NCBI RefSeq assembly: GCF_039641995.1
Contig: NZ_CP087714.1
Coordinates: 1,590,328 to 1,654,327 of the forward strand
Length of the DNA: 64,000 nucleotides
Origin: Geoglobus acetivorans
GTDB taxonomy: Archaea > Halobacteriota > Archaeoglobi > Archaeoglobales > Archaeoglobaceae
Reading direction: 5' to 3'
This document shows, piece after piece, positions 8,554-18,403 of this stretch. Position 1 is the first letter of the stretch. Each line of letters starts with the position of its first letter. Made by a program: the position numbers and the translations under genes. Below the pieces are notes generated by a model. The model was given only the letters and a program-made list of their open reading frames with translations. It ran no database searches and had not been told where the DNA came from.

Positions 8554-9894
8554 ATGGAGGAGATCAGGGAGATTGCCAAGAAATTTGAGCGATACAGCGC
8601 CCATTCACACATCACAGGTCTCGGACTTGACGAGAATCTTGTCGCAAGGGACATTGGAGGTGGACTTGTCGGGCAGAAGAAAGCAAGAGAGGCTGCAGGC
8701 ATAATCGTGAGGCTGATCAGGGAAGGAAAAATGGCTGGCAGGGGAATTCTCATAGCTGGTCCACCGGGGACCGGTAAAACAGCGATAGCCGTTGCGATAA
8801 GCAAGGAGTTGGGGAAGGATATCCCGTTTGTCCAGATTTCTGCGAGTGAATTTTACAGCAGTGAGATGAAGAAAACCGAGGCGCTTCTCCAGACAATGCG
8901 CAAGGCAATTGGAGTGAGAATCAGGGAGACAAGGAGAGTGCTTGAGGGTGAAGTTGTTGAGATAAACTACAACATGGTTCCCAACCCCTACAATCCAACC
9001 CAGAAGGTTCCGGAGTCGGCAACGATAACCCTCGCAACAAAGAAGGAAAAGAAGACATTCAGTGTGGGCAGCAGGCTTGCACTACAGTTCATGTACTCTG
9101 GAATTTCGGAGGGAGATGTCATAATAATCGACAGGGAAACCGGAAGGATTTCGAGGGTTGGCAGGAGCAAGGAGTCGAGGAAATACGATATTGACGAATA
9201 CGACTTTGTGGAAAGGCCTGATGGACATATAGAGAAGGACAAGGAATACACGTTTGTGGTGACCCTTCACGATCTGGACGAGGCGAGGGCAAGAAGGGGG
9301 AGCATATTCAGCCTGTTCAGCTCGGAATCGAGGGAGATAGACAACGAGATCAGAGAGGCGGTTGACCAGCAGGTCAAGGAGTGGATAGAGCAGGGAACTG
9401 CGGAACTGATTCCGGGTGTTCTTTTCATCGACGAGACACACCTCATGGACATCGAACTGTTCGCCTTCATGAACAGGGCAATGGAGAGCGAAATGGCACC
9501 GATAATAATTCTCGCATCCAACAGAGGTTTTGCGAGGATAAGGGGGACGGACGAGGTATCCCCTCACGGCATCCCCCTCGACCTGCTTGACAGGCTTTTG
9601 ATCATAACGACTGAACCGTACAGCAGGGATGAGATAAGGCTGATTGTGGAAACGAGAGCTGCAGAGATGGGTCTGCTCGTGGACGACGAAGCACTCGAAA
9701 GGCTGACTGACATTGGTGAGAGGTACAGTCTCAGGTATGCAATACAGCTTCTCGCCCCGTCAAACGAAATCGCAAAGATCAGAAATTCCGGAAAAATTGA
9801 AGTACAGGACGTTGATCGGGCAGAAAAGCTGTTTGCTGATGTATCCAAAAGTTCTGCCTACCTGAAAGAGTGGGAGGAGAAACTGCTTCAATGA
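8554..9894 (+). CDS. TIP49/RuvBL-family AAA+ ATPase
   Basis: The ATG at 8554 (446 residues) is preferred because GGGTGAT lies seven bases upstream; a longer in-frame start at 8518 lacks a site. Walker A is GPPGTGKT at 69-76 and Walker B is LFIDETH at 290-296. Between them is the family's OB-like insertion (about 120-240). Archaeal TIP49 is the homologue of eukaryotic RuvBL1/2, hexameric ATPases acting in chromatin remodelling and snoRNP assembly. Its archaeal role is unknown. It ends one base before the convergent F420 reductase gene. Confidence 0.95.
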   Translation: MEEIREIAKKFERYSAHSHITGLGLDENLVARDIGGGLVGQKKAREAAGIIVRLIREGKMAGRGILIAGPPGTGKTAIAVAISKELGKDIPFVQISASEFYSSEMKKTEALLQTMRKAIGVRIRETRRVLEGEVVEINYNMVPNPYNPTQKVPESATITLATKKEKKTFSVGSRLALQFMYSGISEGDVIIIDRETGRISRVGRSKESRKYDIDEYDFVERPDGHIEKDKEYTFVVTLHDLDEARARRGSIFSLFSSESREIDNEIREAVDQQVKEWIEQGTAELIPGVLFIDETHLMDIELFAFMNRAMESEMAPIIILASNRGFARIRGTDEVSPHGIPLDLLDRLLIITTEPYSRDEIRLIVETRAAEMGLLVDDEALERLTDIGERYSLRYAIQLLAPSNEIAKIRNSGKIEVQDVDRAEKLFADVSKSSAYLKEWEEKLLQ

Positions 9895-10551
9895 TCAGAC
9901 GAACCTCACTCCCAGTTCCACTGTTTTATTTTTCTTTGCCAGATTTATGAGCATGGGTGTCAGTGCCTCAATAGTCCTTGAACTGTCGAGACTGCCGGCG
10001 TCAAAAGCTCTGAGACCTTTTATGCTTGAGACGATTTCCATTACCACCTTTTTTGCATCATCATCGTCTGAACATACTGCAACGTCCCACTCGAATTTCT
10101 CTGCAGGATTGGCGAACCTTTTTGCAGGGATGTTGTTGAACGCAACGACAACGCTGCTCTCGCCAAGAATTCTCTGAAGCTTCAATCCTGCAGAACCCTC
10201 TTCTGGTGGTGTGTATCTGAAAATGCCGTTTTCCACGACCATTGGTACAATGGGTGAGATTACAATCTTCCCCTTCAGCTTGTTTTTGAGTCTTTCAGCT
10301 GTCTCAAAGGCATGCTGCCAGGGAATCGTAATGACCGCCACGTCTGCCAGTTCTGCGGCCTCATCGTTCAGCCTGCCCTCTATGTCTCCCTTCCCACCAA
10401 GACTTTCAACGAGATTGTTAAAATGTTCTGCCTTTGACTTTGCCTTTTCTTCACTTCTTGAGCCTATTATGATGTCATACCCTGCCAGTTTTAGCCTGAA
10501 AGCGAGACCTTCCCCTATGTTGCCTGTTCCACCAATGAGCGCAACCTTCAT
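9895..10551 (-). CDS. npdG: F420H2:NADP+ oxidoreductase
   Basis: The 218-residue protein starts MKVALIGGTGNIGEGLAFRL, with the dinucleotide motif GGTGNIG at 7-13 and the 2'-phosphate binding SRS at 31-33. ITIPWQHAFE and VVVAFNNIPAKRF match the deazaflavin-binding FNO family structurally described from A. fulgidus. It transfers hydride between reduced F420 and NADP+, linking the F420 pool (used by Mtd in this window) to biosynthesis. It is convergent with TIP49. Confidence 0.95.
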   Translation of the reverse strand: MKVALIGGTGNIGEGLAFRLKLAGYDIIIGSRSEEKAKSKAEHFNNLVESLGGKGDIEGRLNDEAAELADVAVITIPWQHAFETAERLKNKLKGKIVISPIVPMVVENGIFRYTPPEEGSAGLKLQRILGESSVVVAFNNIPAKRFANPAEKFEWDVAVCSDDDDAKKVVMEIVSSIKGLRAFDAGSLDSSRTIEALTPMLINLAKKNKTVELGVRFV

Positions 10552-10598
10552 TGTATGCAGGAACGATGGAGTTTATAAAAAATCTTTGTAGTTTTCCG

Positions 10599-12230
10599 CT
10601 ATCCTCTCAGAGCTGACGGCGTGCAGTGCATTCCATCTCGATTAACCATTAAGAATTCTCTCATCCTCTTCGGATCGTCGGTGATCACGCCGTCATATTT
10701 GCCTGCCAGTCTGTCCAGCAGCCCTTTCTGATAGAATGTTTCGTCCCGATATGCCCAGAAAAACACCTTCAGCCCATAGGCCTTCATCTCATCGAGGAAT
10801 TCCTCCAATCTGCCATCTTCGGTCTTTGCGGCAATTTCAATCGGTATGGCTATGCACCACAGTCTCAGTTCTTCAGCCAGGGAGAGCAATTCAGACAGCT
10901 CGGCATCCATCCTGATGAGCCTTGCAGCCCCTTCAAGGTCTCTGAGCAATCCGAGCTTTATTCTGTCATTGATGCTCCTGCAGCCCCTGAGGGTTTCGGC
11001 GTCGAAAGATGTGATCAGGGTCCTGTCCTCATCGTGCTGGCCTATGACCCTCATGACTTCCTCAACCGCATCCCTGTCCTTCACCTCAATGTCGACGATT
11101 ACATATTTGGGAAGGGCGCTCAGAACATCCTGGAGGGATGGGATCCTCTGTCCCATTTCGAGGCTCACGCCCTTCAGTTCGTCGAATGTCAGTTCCTTCA
11201 CCTCTCTGGGGTCTCCGTTCACCCTCTCAAGTGTGCTATCGTGGAACACGAAAGCCACACCATCTCTGGAAAGCCATACGTCCAGCTCAACGCCATCCGC
11301 TTCGGCATAGATCGCCTCTACAAATGAAATGATCGTGTTTTCCGGGTATTTTGCCGAATACCCCCTGTGGGCAAGCACCAATGGCACATCCCTGCTGCCC
11401 TGAGATCTCTGCGAGGCCCACAATACTGCGTTCCGTATGAGTTTTATCAGGTATGGGTTGCTGCCTGCTATCGAGTTCTTCAACCCTTCGCGCCTGTCGC
11501 AGCTGTTTATCCAGATTGCCTTCCCACTTCCGTAGTCCCTGCATGCAACAAGGGGCAGAGATTCCGGTGGCGGAGTTCTGTACAGGACTGCAACATCCTC
11601 ATCCCACCTGCCCCAGACGATTTCACCATCTTCAAGCTCGAACTCATCCGGAAGGTCTCTGAAAATGATGTGGCTTTCCATATCTTCGTTTTTAACATAT
11701 CTGACCACCCCGGTCCTGTGGAATTCGGTCATCTCCCCTCCAAAGACTTCTTTCAGGATCTCGTTTCTTGTCCTTCTGTATATTATGTCATGCCCGCCAA
11801 TCAATCCCCCACCTTTTTCTACGTACTTCTTCAGCCATTCCTGAATTTCCACTCTTTTGTCTTCGTCCTCCGACAGCTTCGTAACATCTGTTACAATGAA
11901 AAGCACTGCGGGAATTATTCTGCTGCTTTGCGGGTATCTGAACACGTCCTCTGGAGATTCAATGGAGATGACCCTGAACCCGTCACCCAGCTCCCTCTCC
12001 AGGTTTGAGGATAATTTTGCAAGCAGAAAACCGTCATCAACCCAGACGAGAACAACTGGCTTTCTGTCTGTGATGTATCTGCCGTATGTGTAAAGGATGT
12101 TCAGGACCCTGAACAGTTCGCCTTTGAACCATGCTGCCGCCACCAGTATTGCCGTTACAGCAATATTCAGAAACAGACCTTTAAAAACGTCGAGCGCTGA
12201 AGGCAATGGCGAAAAATTCAGGTCGAGCAT
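10599..12230 (-). CDS. Membrane-anchored ThuA-like domain fused to glycerophosphodiester phosphodiesterase
   Basis: The 543-residue protein has three parts. A membrane helix lies at about 18-34. A GATase1/ThuA-like domain covers about 55-275 (LVWVDDGFL, GGGLIGGHD, YGSGKAIWINSCDRR). A GDPD domain covers about 284-530. GDPD catalytic motifs are intact: HRG at 288-290, E297, ELD at 315-317 and HD at 330-331. The enzyme should release alcohols from glycerophosphodiesters, products of lipid turnover. In archaea the lipid backbone is sn-glycerol-1-phosphate, so the true substrate is open. The ThuA fusion is unusual. It is followed by a short gap and then icd. Confidence 0.85.
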   Translation of the reverse strand: MLDLNFSPLPSALDVFKGLFLNIAVTAILVAAAWFKGELFRVLNILYTYGRYITDRKPVVLVWVDDGFLLAKLSSNLERELGDGFRVISIESPEDVFRYPQSSRIIPAVLFIVTDVTKLSEDEDKRVEIQEWLKKYVEKGGGLIGGHDIIYRRTRNEILKEVFGGEMTEFHRTGVVRYVKNEDMESHIIFRDLPDEFELEDGEIVWGRWDEDVAVLYRTPPPESLPLVACRDYGSGKAIWINSCDRREGLKNSIAGSNPYLIKLIRNAVLWASQRSQGSRDVPLVLAHRGYSAKYPENTIISFVEAIYAEADGVELDVWLSRDGVAFVFHDSTLERVNGDPREVKELTFDELKGVSLEMGQRIPSLQDVLSALPKYVIVDIEVKDRDAVEEVMRVIGQHDEDRTLITSFDAETLRGCRSINDRIKLGLLRDLEGAARLIRMDAELSELLSLAEELRLWCIAIPIEIAAKTEDGRLEEFLDEMKAYGLKVFFWAYRDETFYQKGLLDRLAGKYDGVITDDPKRMREFLMVNRDGMHCTPSALRG

Positions 12231-12306
12231 ATTGGTTTTACACTCCGCTAAATTTAAAGCTTGCCACTGTTCTGCTTAAACAAAAATGGAATGAAATTGT
12301 GAAGGT

Positions 12307-13545
12307 TCAGACGCTTTCAAGCCTTTCAACGACTGCCTGGGCAAATTCTCTCGTTCCGACCAGGTTGCCACCCATGTGTCTGTGCAGGTCGTAGGTTACG
12401 ATCCTGTCTGCGATGGTAAGCTCAATTGCCTTCTTTATCATCTCTCCCGCCCTCCTCCATCCGAGGTATTCAAGCATGAGAACCCCTGTGAGGATCTGGG
12501 CGGTCGGGTTTACCTTGTTCTGACCGGCGTATTTCGGAGCCGAGCCGTGGACAGGCTCAAAGACACCCATGCCGTCTCCTATGTTGCTTCCCGGAGCAAC
12601 TCCCAGCCCTCCGACCAAGGCTGCTGCTGCGTCGCTCATGTAGTCTCCATTGAGATTGGGCATGGCGAGGACGTCGTACTCGGCCGTTCTGGTGAGGAGC
12701 TGCTGGAACATGTTGTCTGCAATTCTGTCGTTGATGAGTATCTTCCCCTTGGGAAGCTCTCCGTTGTAGTTGTTCCATAGCTCGTCTTCCGTTATCACTC
12801 TGTCTCCGAATTCGTCCTTTGCGACCTCGTATCCCCAGTCCCTGAAGGCTCCTTCCGTGTACTTCATGATGTTCCCCTTGTGCACGAGGGTTACACTTCT
12901 TCTCTCGTTATCTATTGCATACTGGATCGCAAGCCTGACGAGCCTTTTTGTGGCGAATTCGCTGATTGGCTTTATCCCAATTCCGGAGTCGCTCCTTATG
13001 CTGACCCCAAGCTCGTCTGAAAGGAATTTTATTATCTTGTTGGCCTCTTCACTTCCCCTGGGCCACTCTATGCCGGCGTAAACGTCTTCGGTGTTTTCTC
13101 TGAAAATGACGAGATCAACTACTTCGGGACTCTTCAACGGGCTTGGAAAACCGTTCAGGTAGTAGACTGGCCTGACGTTTGCGTAGAGGTCAAGCACCTG
13201 CCTGATTGTTACGTTCAGACTTCTGAACCCTCCTCCAACAGGTGTCGTCAGCGGGCCCTTGAACGCCACCCTGTACTCTCTTACAGCGTTAAGCGTGTCT
13301 TCGGGCAGGTATGTTCCGTAAATTTTGTGAGCATCCTCTCCAGCATAGGTTTTGAACCAGACAATCTCCTTGCCGATTTTTTCAACTGCAGCATCGATAA
13401 CCATTTTTGCAGCGGGAACAACGTCCTTTCCTATACCGTCTCCCTCAAAATAGGGTATTACCGGACTATCCGGGACTATGAGCTTTCCATCACTGTATGT
13501 TATTTTTTCTCCGTTTTCTGGAGGCGTTATTTTCTCAAAGTTCAT
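12307..13545 (-). CDS. icd: Isocitrate dehydrogenase (NADP-dependent)
   Basis: The 412-residue protein has the family motifs YFEGDGIG, the substrate loop RSLNVTIRQ (Ser109, Arg115, Arg125 nearby), [16 protein letters not shown], and [36 protein letters not shown] matches the NADP-type cofactor loop. It converts isocitrate to 2-oxoglutarate and CO2 in the cytoplasm, supplying glutamate carbon. Single gene, convergent to nothing; its promoter region faces the HdrC-like gene. Confidence 0.97.
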   Translation of the reverse strand: MNFEKITPPENGEKITYSDGKLIVPDSPVIPYFEGDGIGKDVVPAAKMVIDAAVEKIGKEIVWFKTYAGEDAHKIYGTYLPEDTLNAVREYRVAFKGPLTTPVGGGFRSLNVTIRQVLDLYANVRPVYYLNGFPSPLKSPEVVDLVIFRENTEDVYAGIEWPRGSEEANKIIKFLSDELGVSIRSDSGIGIKPISEFATKRLVRLAIQYAIDNERRSVTLVHKGNIMKYTEGAFRDWGYEVAKDEFGDRVITEDELWNNYNGELPKGKILINDRIADNMFQQLLTRTAEYDVLAMPNLNGDYMSDAAAALVGGLGVAPGSNIGDGMGVFEPVHGSAPKYAGQNKVNPTAQILTGVLMLEYLGWRRAGEMIKKAIELTIADRIVTYDLHRHMGGNLVGTREFAQAVVERLESV

Positions 13546-13629
13546 AAGCTGACATCAAAGGCCGGTTATAAAATTTTTATCGACAGTTTTTGAAAATCCA
13601 GATGAAACTCCGACATCTTTTAATAATTA

Positions 13630-14097
13630 ATGGGCGAAATTGAGGCGATGAATGAAGAGTACCTCAGAAAACTCAATACCTGCATTCAGTGCGGGACCTG
13701 CATTGGAAGCTGTTTTTCAGGAAAGGTTACCGCCCTCAACACTCGAAAAATTCTGATGGAGTATATTGCCAAGGGAAAACCCGTAAAGGAAGATGATACC
13801 ATCTGGTTTTGTGTAACCTGCTATGCCTGCCAGGAGAGGTGTCCCCGCGGGATCCCCCTTACTGACATTCTCATTGAAGCGAGAAAGGAGCTTGTGAGGG
13901 AGAAGGGTCTTCCCGGAAGGCTTAAAAATGCATTCGGCTTTCTTGCCGAATACTCTGCCCTCGTTCCCGCAAGGGATGAACATGCAAAGCTCAGAGAAGA
14001 GCTTGGATTGCCCCTGTATCACTCCCAGTTTGTGGACGGGGCAAGAAAAGAGGTGGTTGAAATCGTCAGGAAACACTTGGGAGGGGTTGTCAGGTGA
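13630..14097 (+). CDS. HdrC-like iron-sulfur protein
   Basis: The 155-residue protein carries two [4Fe-4S] motifs, CIQCGTCIGSC (18-28) and CVTCYACQERC (61-71), with a proline after the last cysteine. That is the HdrC/GlpC ferredoxin layout. With the HdrB-like partner overlapping its end (GTGA), it should form a heterodisulfide-reductase-type module passing electrons between a ferredoxin or membrane donor and a thiol/disulfide or quinone partner. A second ATG at 13648 is a possible start. No HdrA or membrane subunit is adjacent. Confidence 0.9.
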   Translation: MGEIEAMNEEYLRKLNTCIQCGTCIGSCFSGKVTALNTRKILMEYIAKGKPVKEDDTIWFCVTCYACQERCPRGIPLTDILIEARKELVREKGLPGRLKNAFGFLAEYSALVPARDEHAKLREELGLPLYHSQFVDGARKEVVEIVRKHLGGVVR

Positions 14098-14897
14098 AAT
14101 TTTTTCCAGGCTGCATGATTCACAACCGGTATCCCGGAATCGAGAAGGCTCTTTATTATGTCTTTGAGAAACTCGGCATTGAAATATCTCCGCTCGAAGG
14201 ATCTTCGTGCTGCCCGGCCCCCTCCATAACCCGGTCTGTTAGCAGCGAGCTGTGGGAAGAGCTTGCACAGAGAAATCTGAAGCTTGCGGATGGGGAGACG
14301 GTGATTACTGCATGCAACGGTTGTTTCACGACCCTTCTGGAGGTCTCTGAAAAATTCGGGGCTGGGGATGTGAGGCATGTGGCTGAGTTCTTCTATGCTG
14401 AGATTGGAGCTGAAGAACTGAAGAAATATGTGGAAAAAAGACTCCCCTTAAAGCTTGCGATCCACTACGGATGTCACTTCTTCAGGCCGAGCAAGCACAA
14501 GAGGTTCACGTCTCCTGAGAGGCCGAAGATGCTTGACGAGCTTGTGGAGGTTTTCGGTGCTGAGAGCGTGGATTACAGATACAAGTTCATGTGCTGCGGC
14601 GGTGGTGGGGGCGTTAGGGCCGGAGCCACGGAGGTTTCCCACGACCTCCTCAGGAAAAAAATGGACGGTATTGCTGAGGCTGAAGTTGATGCGATCGCTG
14701 TGATCTGTCCTCTGTGCATGAATCAGTTTGACAACGGTCAGAAGGAGCTGAGGGAGCTTGGCGGAGAGGACTACGGCATCCCCGTGATTCACTATGTGCA
14801 GCTACTCGCGATTGCCATGGGTATGGATGTTGAGGACACTGGCCTGGAAAGGCATGCGATTGTGAGCCACAGCTTTATAGAAAAGCTCGTGAAATGA
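14094..14897 (+). CDS. HdrB-like CCG-domain protein
   Basis: It starts with GTG at 14094, overlapping the hdrC-like stop, and has 267 residues. The first CCG domain has FFPGCMI near the start, then SSCCPAPS and ACNGCF. The second has IHYGCHFFRPS, FMCCGGGGGVR and ICPLCMNQFD. This is the duplicated CX(n)CCG arrangement of HdrB, which binds the noncubane [4Fe-4S] clusters that cleave CoM-S-S-CoB in methanogens. Archaeoglobus lacks that chemistry in its normal form, so the disulfide substrate is unknown. Confidence 0.92.
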   Translation: MKFFPGCMIHNRYPGIEKALYYVFEKLGIEISPLEGSSCCPAPSITRSVSSELWEELAQRNLKLADGETVITACNGCFTTLLEVSEKFGAGDVRHVAEFFYAEIGAEELKKYVEKRLPLKLAIHYGCHFFRPSKHKRFTSPERPKMLDELVEVFGAESVDYRYKFMCCGGGGGVRAGATEVSHDLLRKKMDGIAEAEVDAIAVICPLCMNQFDNGQKELRELGGEDYGIPVIHYVQLLAIAMGMDVEDTGLERHAIVSHSFIEKLVK

Positions 14898-14946
14898 GAA
14901 AAGGTTGAGGACTAAATTTTTATCCTATAACTCCTACAGGATTTTT

Positions 14947-16074
14947 ATGGATTTCAGGCCCCTGAAGTGCTACGGCATAAAGGAAGGAAAATACGGAGTT
15001 GGTGTGGCTGTTATCGATGGGAAAATCTATGCGGTTTACACGAAAAACAGAATCAAAGCAGCACCGGTCATTTTCAATCAGAATAATCTTGGCGAGAGGG
15101 TTAAGGGCATTATAGTAAACTCCGGGAACGCCAATGCATTTACCGGGGAGGAGGGAATGAAACTGGCTGAAAGAATGGCGGCGTTTCTTGCCGAAAAGCT
15201 CGGTTGTGACACTGGGGAGGTGGCGATCGCTTCAACCGGAGTGATAGGCGTCCTTCCTGACATGGAGAAAATCGAACAGCTAGCAGAGGAGGTTCTGAAA
15301 AGGCTTGAAAGCTCCGAGGCTGGCGTTGAAGCATTTGCCAAGGCGATCATGACCACTGACAAATTCCCGAAGATTTCGTTCAGGGAGGTGGGCGGAGTCA
15401 GGGTGCTCGGGATTGCGAAGGGGGCGGGCATGATTGCCCCGAACATGGCGACAATGCTGGCTTTCATCTTCACAAACGCAAAAACCCCGGAAATGGATGC
15501 TGTTTTTAGAAAATGTGTTGACGAGACATTCAACAGGATAACGGTTGATGGTGATACATCTACCAACGACACTGTTTTTCTCGTAACGACTGAGGAGGCT
15601 GAGATTCCACGGGAAAGGTTCGAAAGTTTGCTGAGGGACGTTATGCTCGAGCTTGCTGAAATGATCGTTATGGATGGGGAAGGAGCTACAAAGCTCTTCC
15701 ACGTGCATGTTTATGGAGCAAAAAGTGACGAGGATGCAGACAGGGTTGCAAGGGCTGTGGCAAACTCTCTGCTTGTAAAAACAGCCATTTACGGAGAGGA
15801 TCCAAACTTTGGAAGGATAATCGCTGCGGCAGGCTATTCCGGGGCTGAGGTGGATGAGGTTATAACCCTGAAACTCAGGAGCAGTTATGGTGAGGCTGTG
15901 ATTGTTGACAGGGGGAGGGTTGCCGAGGGGAACATTGGGCATGCTGAAAGAGTTATGAAGGCCAAAAAGCTCGAAATAGTCCTTGACCTGCATAAAGGGG
16001 ATGGTTACGGATTTGCGATTGGGTGTGATCTCACGCACGACTACGTTGAGCTGAATTCTGCCTACACAACGTGA
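14947..16074 (+). CDS. argJ: Bifunctional ornithine acetyltransferase/N-acetylglutamate synthase
   Basis: Start chosen at the ATG at 14947 (375 residues), where the family N-terminus begins (MDFRPLKCYGIKEGKYGVGV); an in-frame ATG further upstream at 14905 adds 14 unrelated residues. The self-cleavage motif KGAGMIAPNMATMLAF places the scissile Ala-Thr at about 168-169, generating alpha and beta subunits with Thr as nucleophile. EDPNFGRIIAAAGYS and the C-terminal GCDLTHDYVELNSAYTT are typical. It recycles the acetyl group in arginine synthesis. It overlaps the next gene by four bases. Confidence 0.96.
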   Translation: MDFRPLKCYGIKEGKYGVGVAVIDGKIYAVYTKNRIKAAPVIFNQNNLGERVKGIIVNSGNANAFTGEEGMKLAERMAAFLAEKLGCDTGEVAIASTGVIGVLPDMEKIEQLAEEVLKRLESSEAGVEAFAKAIMTTDKFPKISFREVGGVRVLGIAKGAGMIAPNMATMLAFIFTNAKTPEMDAVFRKCVDETFNRITVDGDTSTNDTVFLVTTEEAEIPRERFESLLRDVMLELAEMIVMDGEGATKLFHVHVYGAKSDEDADRVARAVANSLLVKTAIYGEDPNFGRIIAAAGYSGAEVDEVITLKLRSSYGEAVIVDRGRVAEGNIGHAERVMKAKKLEIVLDLHKGDGYGFAIGCDLTHDYVELNSAYTT

Positions 16075-17288
16075 TTTCAATGCACATAATCGTCGGTGGG
16101 GGAAGAGTGGGAAGACAGCTTGCCGGGAGGCTGGGGGACGTAATTATCGTGGAAAAGGACAGGAAGACAGCAGAAGAGCTTGAAAATCTCGGCTTCAATG
16201 TCGTGCTGGAGGATGCGACGAACAGACACCTGTGGGAAAAGCTGCCTGTGGAAGGTTCGACCGTGATTCTTGCCACAAACGATGATGAGGTGAACTTGAG
16301 GATTGCAGGAATTCTCAGGGAATTTGAACCCGGCGACATCATCGCTCGGATCGAGTCTGAGGAGTATTCTAAGGAATATCTCAATCTGGGTGTGAGGGGG
16401 ATAAGCTGTGGAAAAACGATCGCATCAGAACTGCTCAGCGAGATTGCCGAGTCAAGAAGGAGATATTTTGAGATCCAGGTTGGGCCGGATAACTTTGCAG
16501 GAAAAAGGCTTGCGGACATTGACACGGGTGACAACTGCACAGCCATACTCGTCTTCAGAGAGGGGAAGATCCTGAGACCACACCCTGATCTGGTTCTTGA
16601 AAACGGAGACCTGATAGGGATTCTGTGCGGGAGAGAGATAAAGAAAACGAAGAATCCGTTTGACGAGGTGCTCGCAATAATCCGTCATCCGGAGAAGTTT
16701 GAAGGGGTAATGAGGGAGGCGAGAATAATTGCTGAAAGGTTCGAGGCAGATTTGCTGATCCTCCACAAGGAAGACGGGAAGGTCATGTGCTCTCTCTCAG
16801 CACCCAAGGTGGAGTACATGAGCATAGGTGAGGCAATGGAACTCCTGATCGATCTGGAGGACAAGGTCGACCTCATTGTGACCGAATCTCCCACGAAAAA
16901 AATCGAGATCAGGATGGAGGTTTTCCGCAAGTTCCCCGTCCTTCTTGCGAAGGGTAAGGAATCATACGACAGCATTCTGGCCGTGGTGAACACAGAAACC
17001 CCGGAGGAGGTGCTGACATACGCAACGTCCTTTGCAAACAGGTTCGGAAAGTGTGTCGTGCTTTTCCTCGACAGGGAACAGCTGAAATCCGTCCCATCTG
17101 CCATAGAGTCCCCGACAGTTGAGGTCAGGACAGCAGAATTCAACCCTCTGATAGAGGTGGTCAGGGAGGTCAGGAAGGGCTACGATCTCATAATATTCTC
17201 CATCTCGAACTCTGCGGGCAATCTCGATGCGGAGTTCCTCTGGAAGTTTATAATCGACACTGAGTCCTCAGTACTGGTGGTAAGATGA
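16071..17288 (+). CDS. TrkA-domain regulatory protein with UspA-like C-terminus
   Basis: The 405-residue soluble protein contains TrkA-N (IIVGGGRVGRQLA; acidic residue in VIVEKD), TrkA-C (about 130-200), and two weak UspA-like alpha/beta repeats in the second half (VLAIIRHPEKFEGVMREARIIAERF, SILAVVNTETPEEVLTYATSFANRF). GTG at 16071 overlaps the argJ stop; an ATG at 16080 is the alternative start. It directly overlaps the CPA2 antiporter gene, so it is most likely its cytoplasmic gating subunit that senses nucleotide. Confidence 0.88.
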   Translation: MISMHIIVGGGRVGRQLAGRLGDVIIVEKDRKTAEELENLGFNVVLEDATNRHLWEKLPVEGSTVILATNDDEVNLRIAGILREFEPGDIIARIESEEYSKEYLNLGVRGISCGKTIASELLSEIAESRRRYFEIQVGPDNFAGKRLADIDTGDNCTAILVFREGKILRPHPDLVLENGDLIGILCGREIKKTKNPFDEVLAIIRHPEKFEGVMREARIIAERFEADLLILHKEDGKVMCSLSAPKVEYMSIGEAMELLIDLEDKVDLIVTESPTKKIEIRMEVFRKFPVLLAKGKESYDSILAVVNTETPEEVLTYATSFANRFGKCVVLFLDREQLKSVPSAIESPTVEVRTAEFNPLIEVVREVRKGYDLIIFSISNSAGNLDAEFLWKFIIDTESSVLVVR

Positions 17289-18403
17289 ACGACATCTTTC
17301 AAATTTCGGCAGTGGCAATCATAGCCTTCGCATCGCCGATAATATCTGAGAGGATAGGAGCTCCGGCCGTCATCGTTGAGATCATGGCTGGCTTCATCCT
17401 GGCGTACTTCCTCGCGGACCTGATTCGATCCGAGTGGTTCCATTTCTTTTCTTCAATTGGCCTGATATTTCTGATGTTCCTTTCCGGGCTGGAAATAGAT
17501 TTTTCACTCCTATTCAAGAAAATCAGGCAGTACTGGAAGGTTCCGCTCTATGTCTTTCTCTCGCTAATCCTGTCATTCGTTTTTGTGAAAGTCTTCAACA
17601 TGGCGACAATTTACGGTGTTTTCCTCGCCAACGTATCTCTCGGCATTGTTATGCCTGTCATGAGGGAAATGAACCTGGTCTCTACCGATTTCGGTCAGAA
17701 AATTCTTTTTGCGACCTTTCTAACCGATCTCATAACCATATCTCTTCTATCCGGGCTTGCAATAGGTTACAGGGTGTCCGGGAGCTACCTGGAGCTTTTA
17801 CTGCCCGTTGCGCTTGTTCCTCTGTTCGTATTTGCGTACCATCTCGGGAGGTACCTCATCTGGCACTTTCCGGATTTCATGGCCAGGTTTTTTGACGACC
17901 CGATGGAGCTCGGTGTCAGAGGGAGCTTTGCGATCATGATCCTCTTTTCCGGCCTTGCGTTTATCCTCGGCAGCGAGGCCATACTCGGGGCGTTTCTCGC
18001 CGGCTCCTTAGTATCGCTGACATTCAGGGGTGCCGGCAAGCTTGAAGAAAGTCTGATGGGCATAGGATACGGGATTTTCATACCGTTCTTCTTCATCAAG
18101 ACCGGTGCGGACATGTACTTCAGCATATCCGAGCTAACCCTGACCATGCCGTTAGTGCTGCTGCTGGCGGGGTTTGCCGTGAAGATTCTGCCCTCCGCTG
18201 TGTTCGTCAGGGATATTGGAGTCAGAGCTTCGCTGGCTTTCGGAACGATTCAGAGCTCAAAACTCGGTCTCACTCTGGCCGGGGCCGAGATAGCCAGGGA
18301 ACTTGGAATAATAACCTCTGGAGAGGCTGCGGGGATCGCTCTCTGGACAATCCTGTCCGCGTTCATATTTCCTGTAATGTTCAGAAAGGTGGTGAGAGAT
18401 TGA
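17285..18403 (+). CDS. CPA2-family Na+(K+)/H+ antiporter
   Basis: The 372-residue membrane protein has about 11-12 helices. Its start (IISERIGAPAVIVEIMAGFILA) and FLMFLSGLEIDFSLL are hallmarks of the CPA2/NapA/KefB group. The unwound helix region reads GLAFILGSEAILGAFLAGSLVS. It exchanges protons for Na+ or K+ across the cytoplasmic membrane. The KefC-like TrkA domain is absent and is supplied in trans by the preceding TrkA gene. It overlaps both neighbours by four bases. Confidence 0.93.
   Translation: MNDIFQISAVAIIAFASPIISERIGAPAVIVEIMAGFILAYFLADLIRSEWFHFFSSIGLIFLMFLSGLEIDFSLLFKKIRQYWKVPLYVFLSLILSFVFVKVFNMATIYGVFLANVSLGIVMPVMREMNLVSTDFGQKILFATFLTDLITISLLSGLAIGYRVSGSYLELLLPVALVPLFVFAYHLGRYLIWHFPDFMARFFDDPMELGVRGSFAIMILFSGLAFILGSEAILGAFLAGSLVSLTFRGAGKLEESLMGIGYGIFIPFFFIKTGADMYFSISELTLTMPLVLLLAGFAVKILPSAVFVRDIGVRASLAFGTIQSSKLGLTLAGAEIARELGIITSGEAAGIALWTILSAFIFPVMFRKVVRD

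Noticed and set aside
16071..17288. Full Trk potassium transporter
   Set aside because: TrkA domains are present but no TrkH membrane subunit occurs nearby; the CPA2 antiporter is the overlapping partner.
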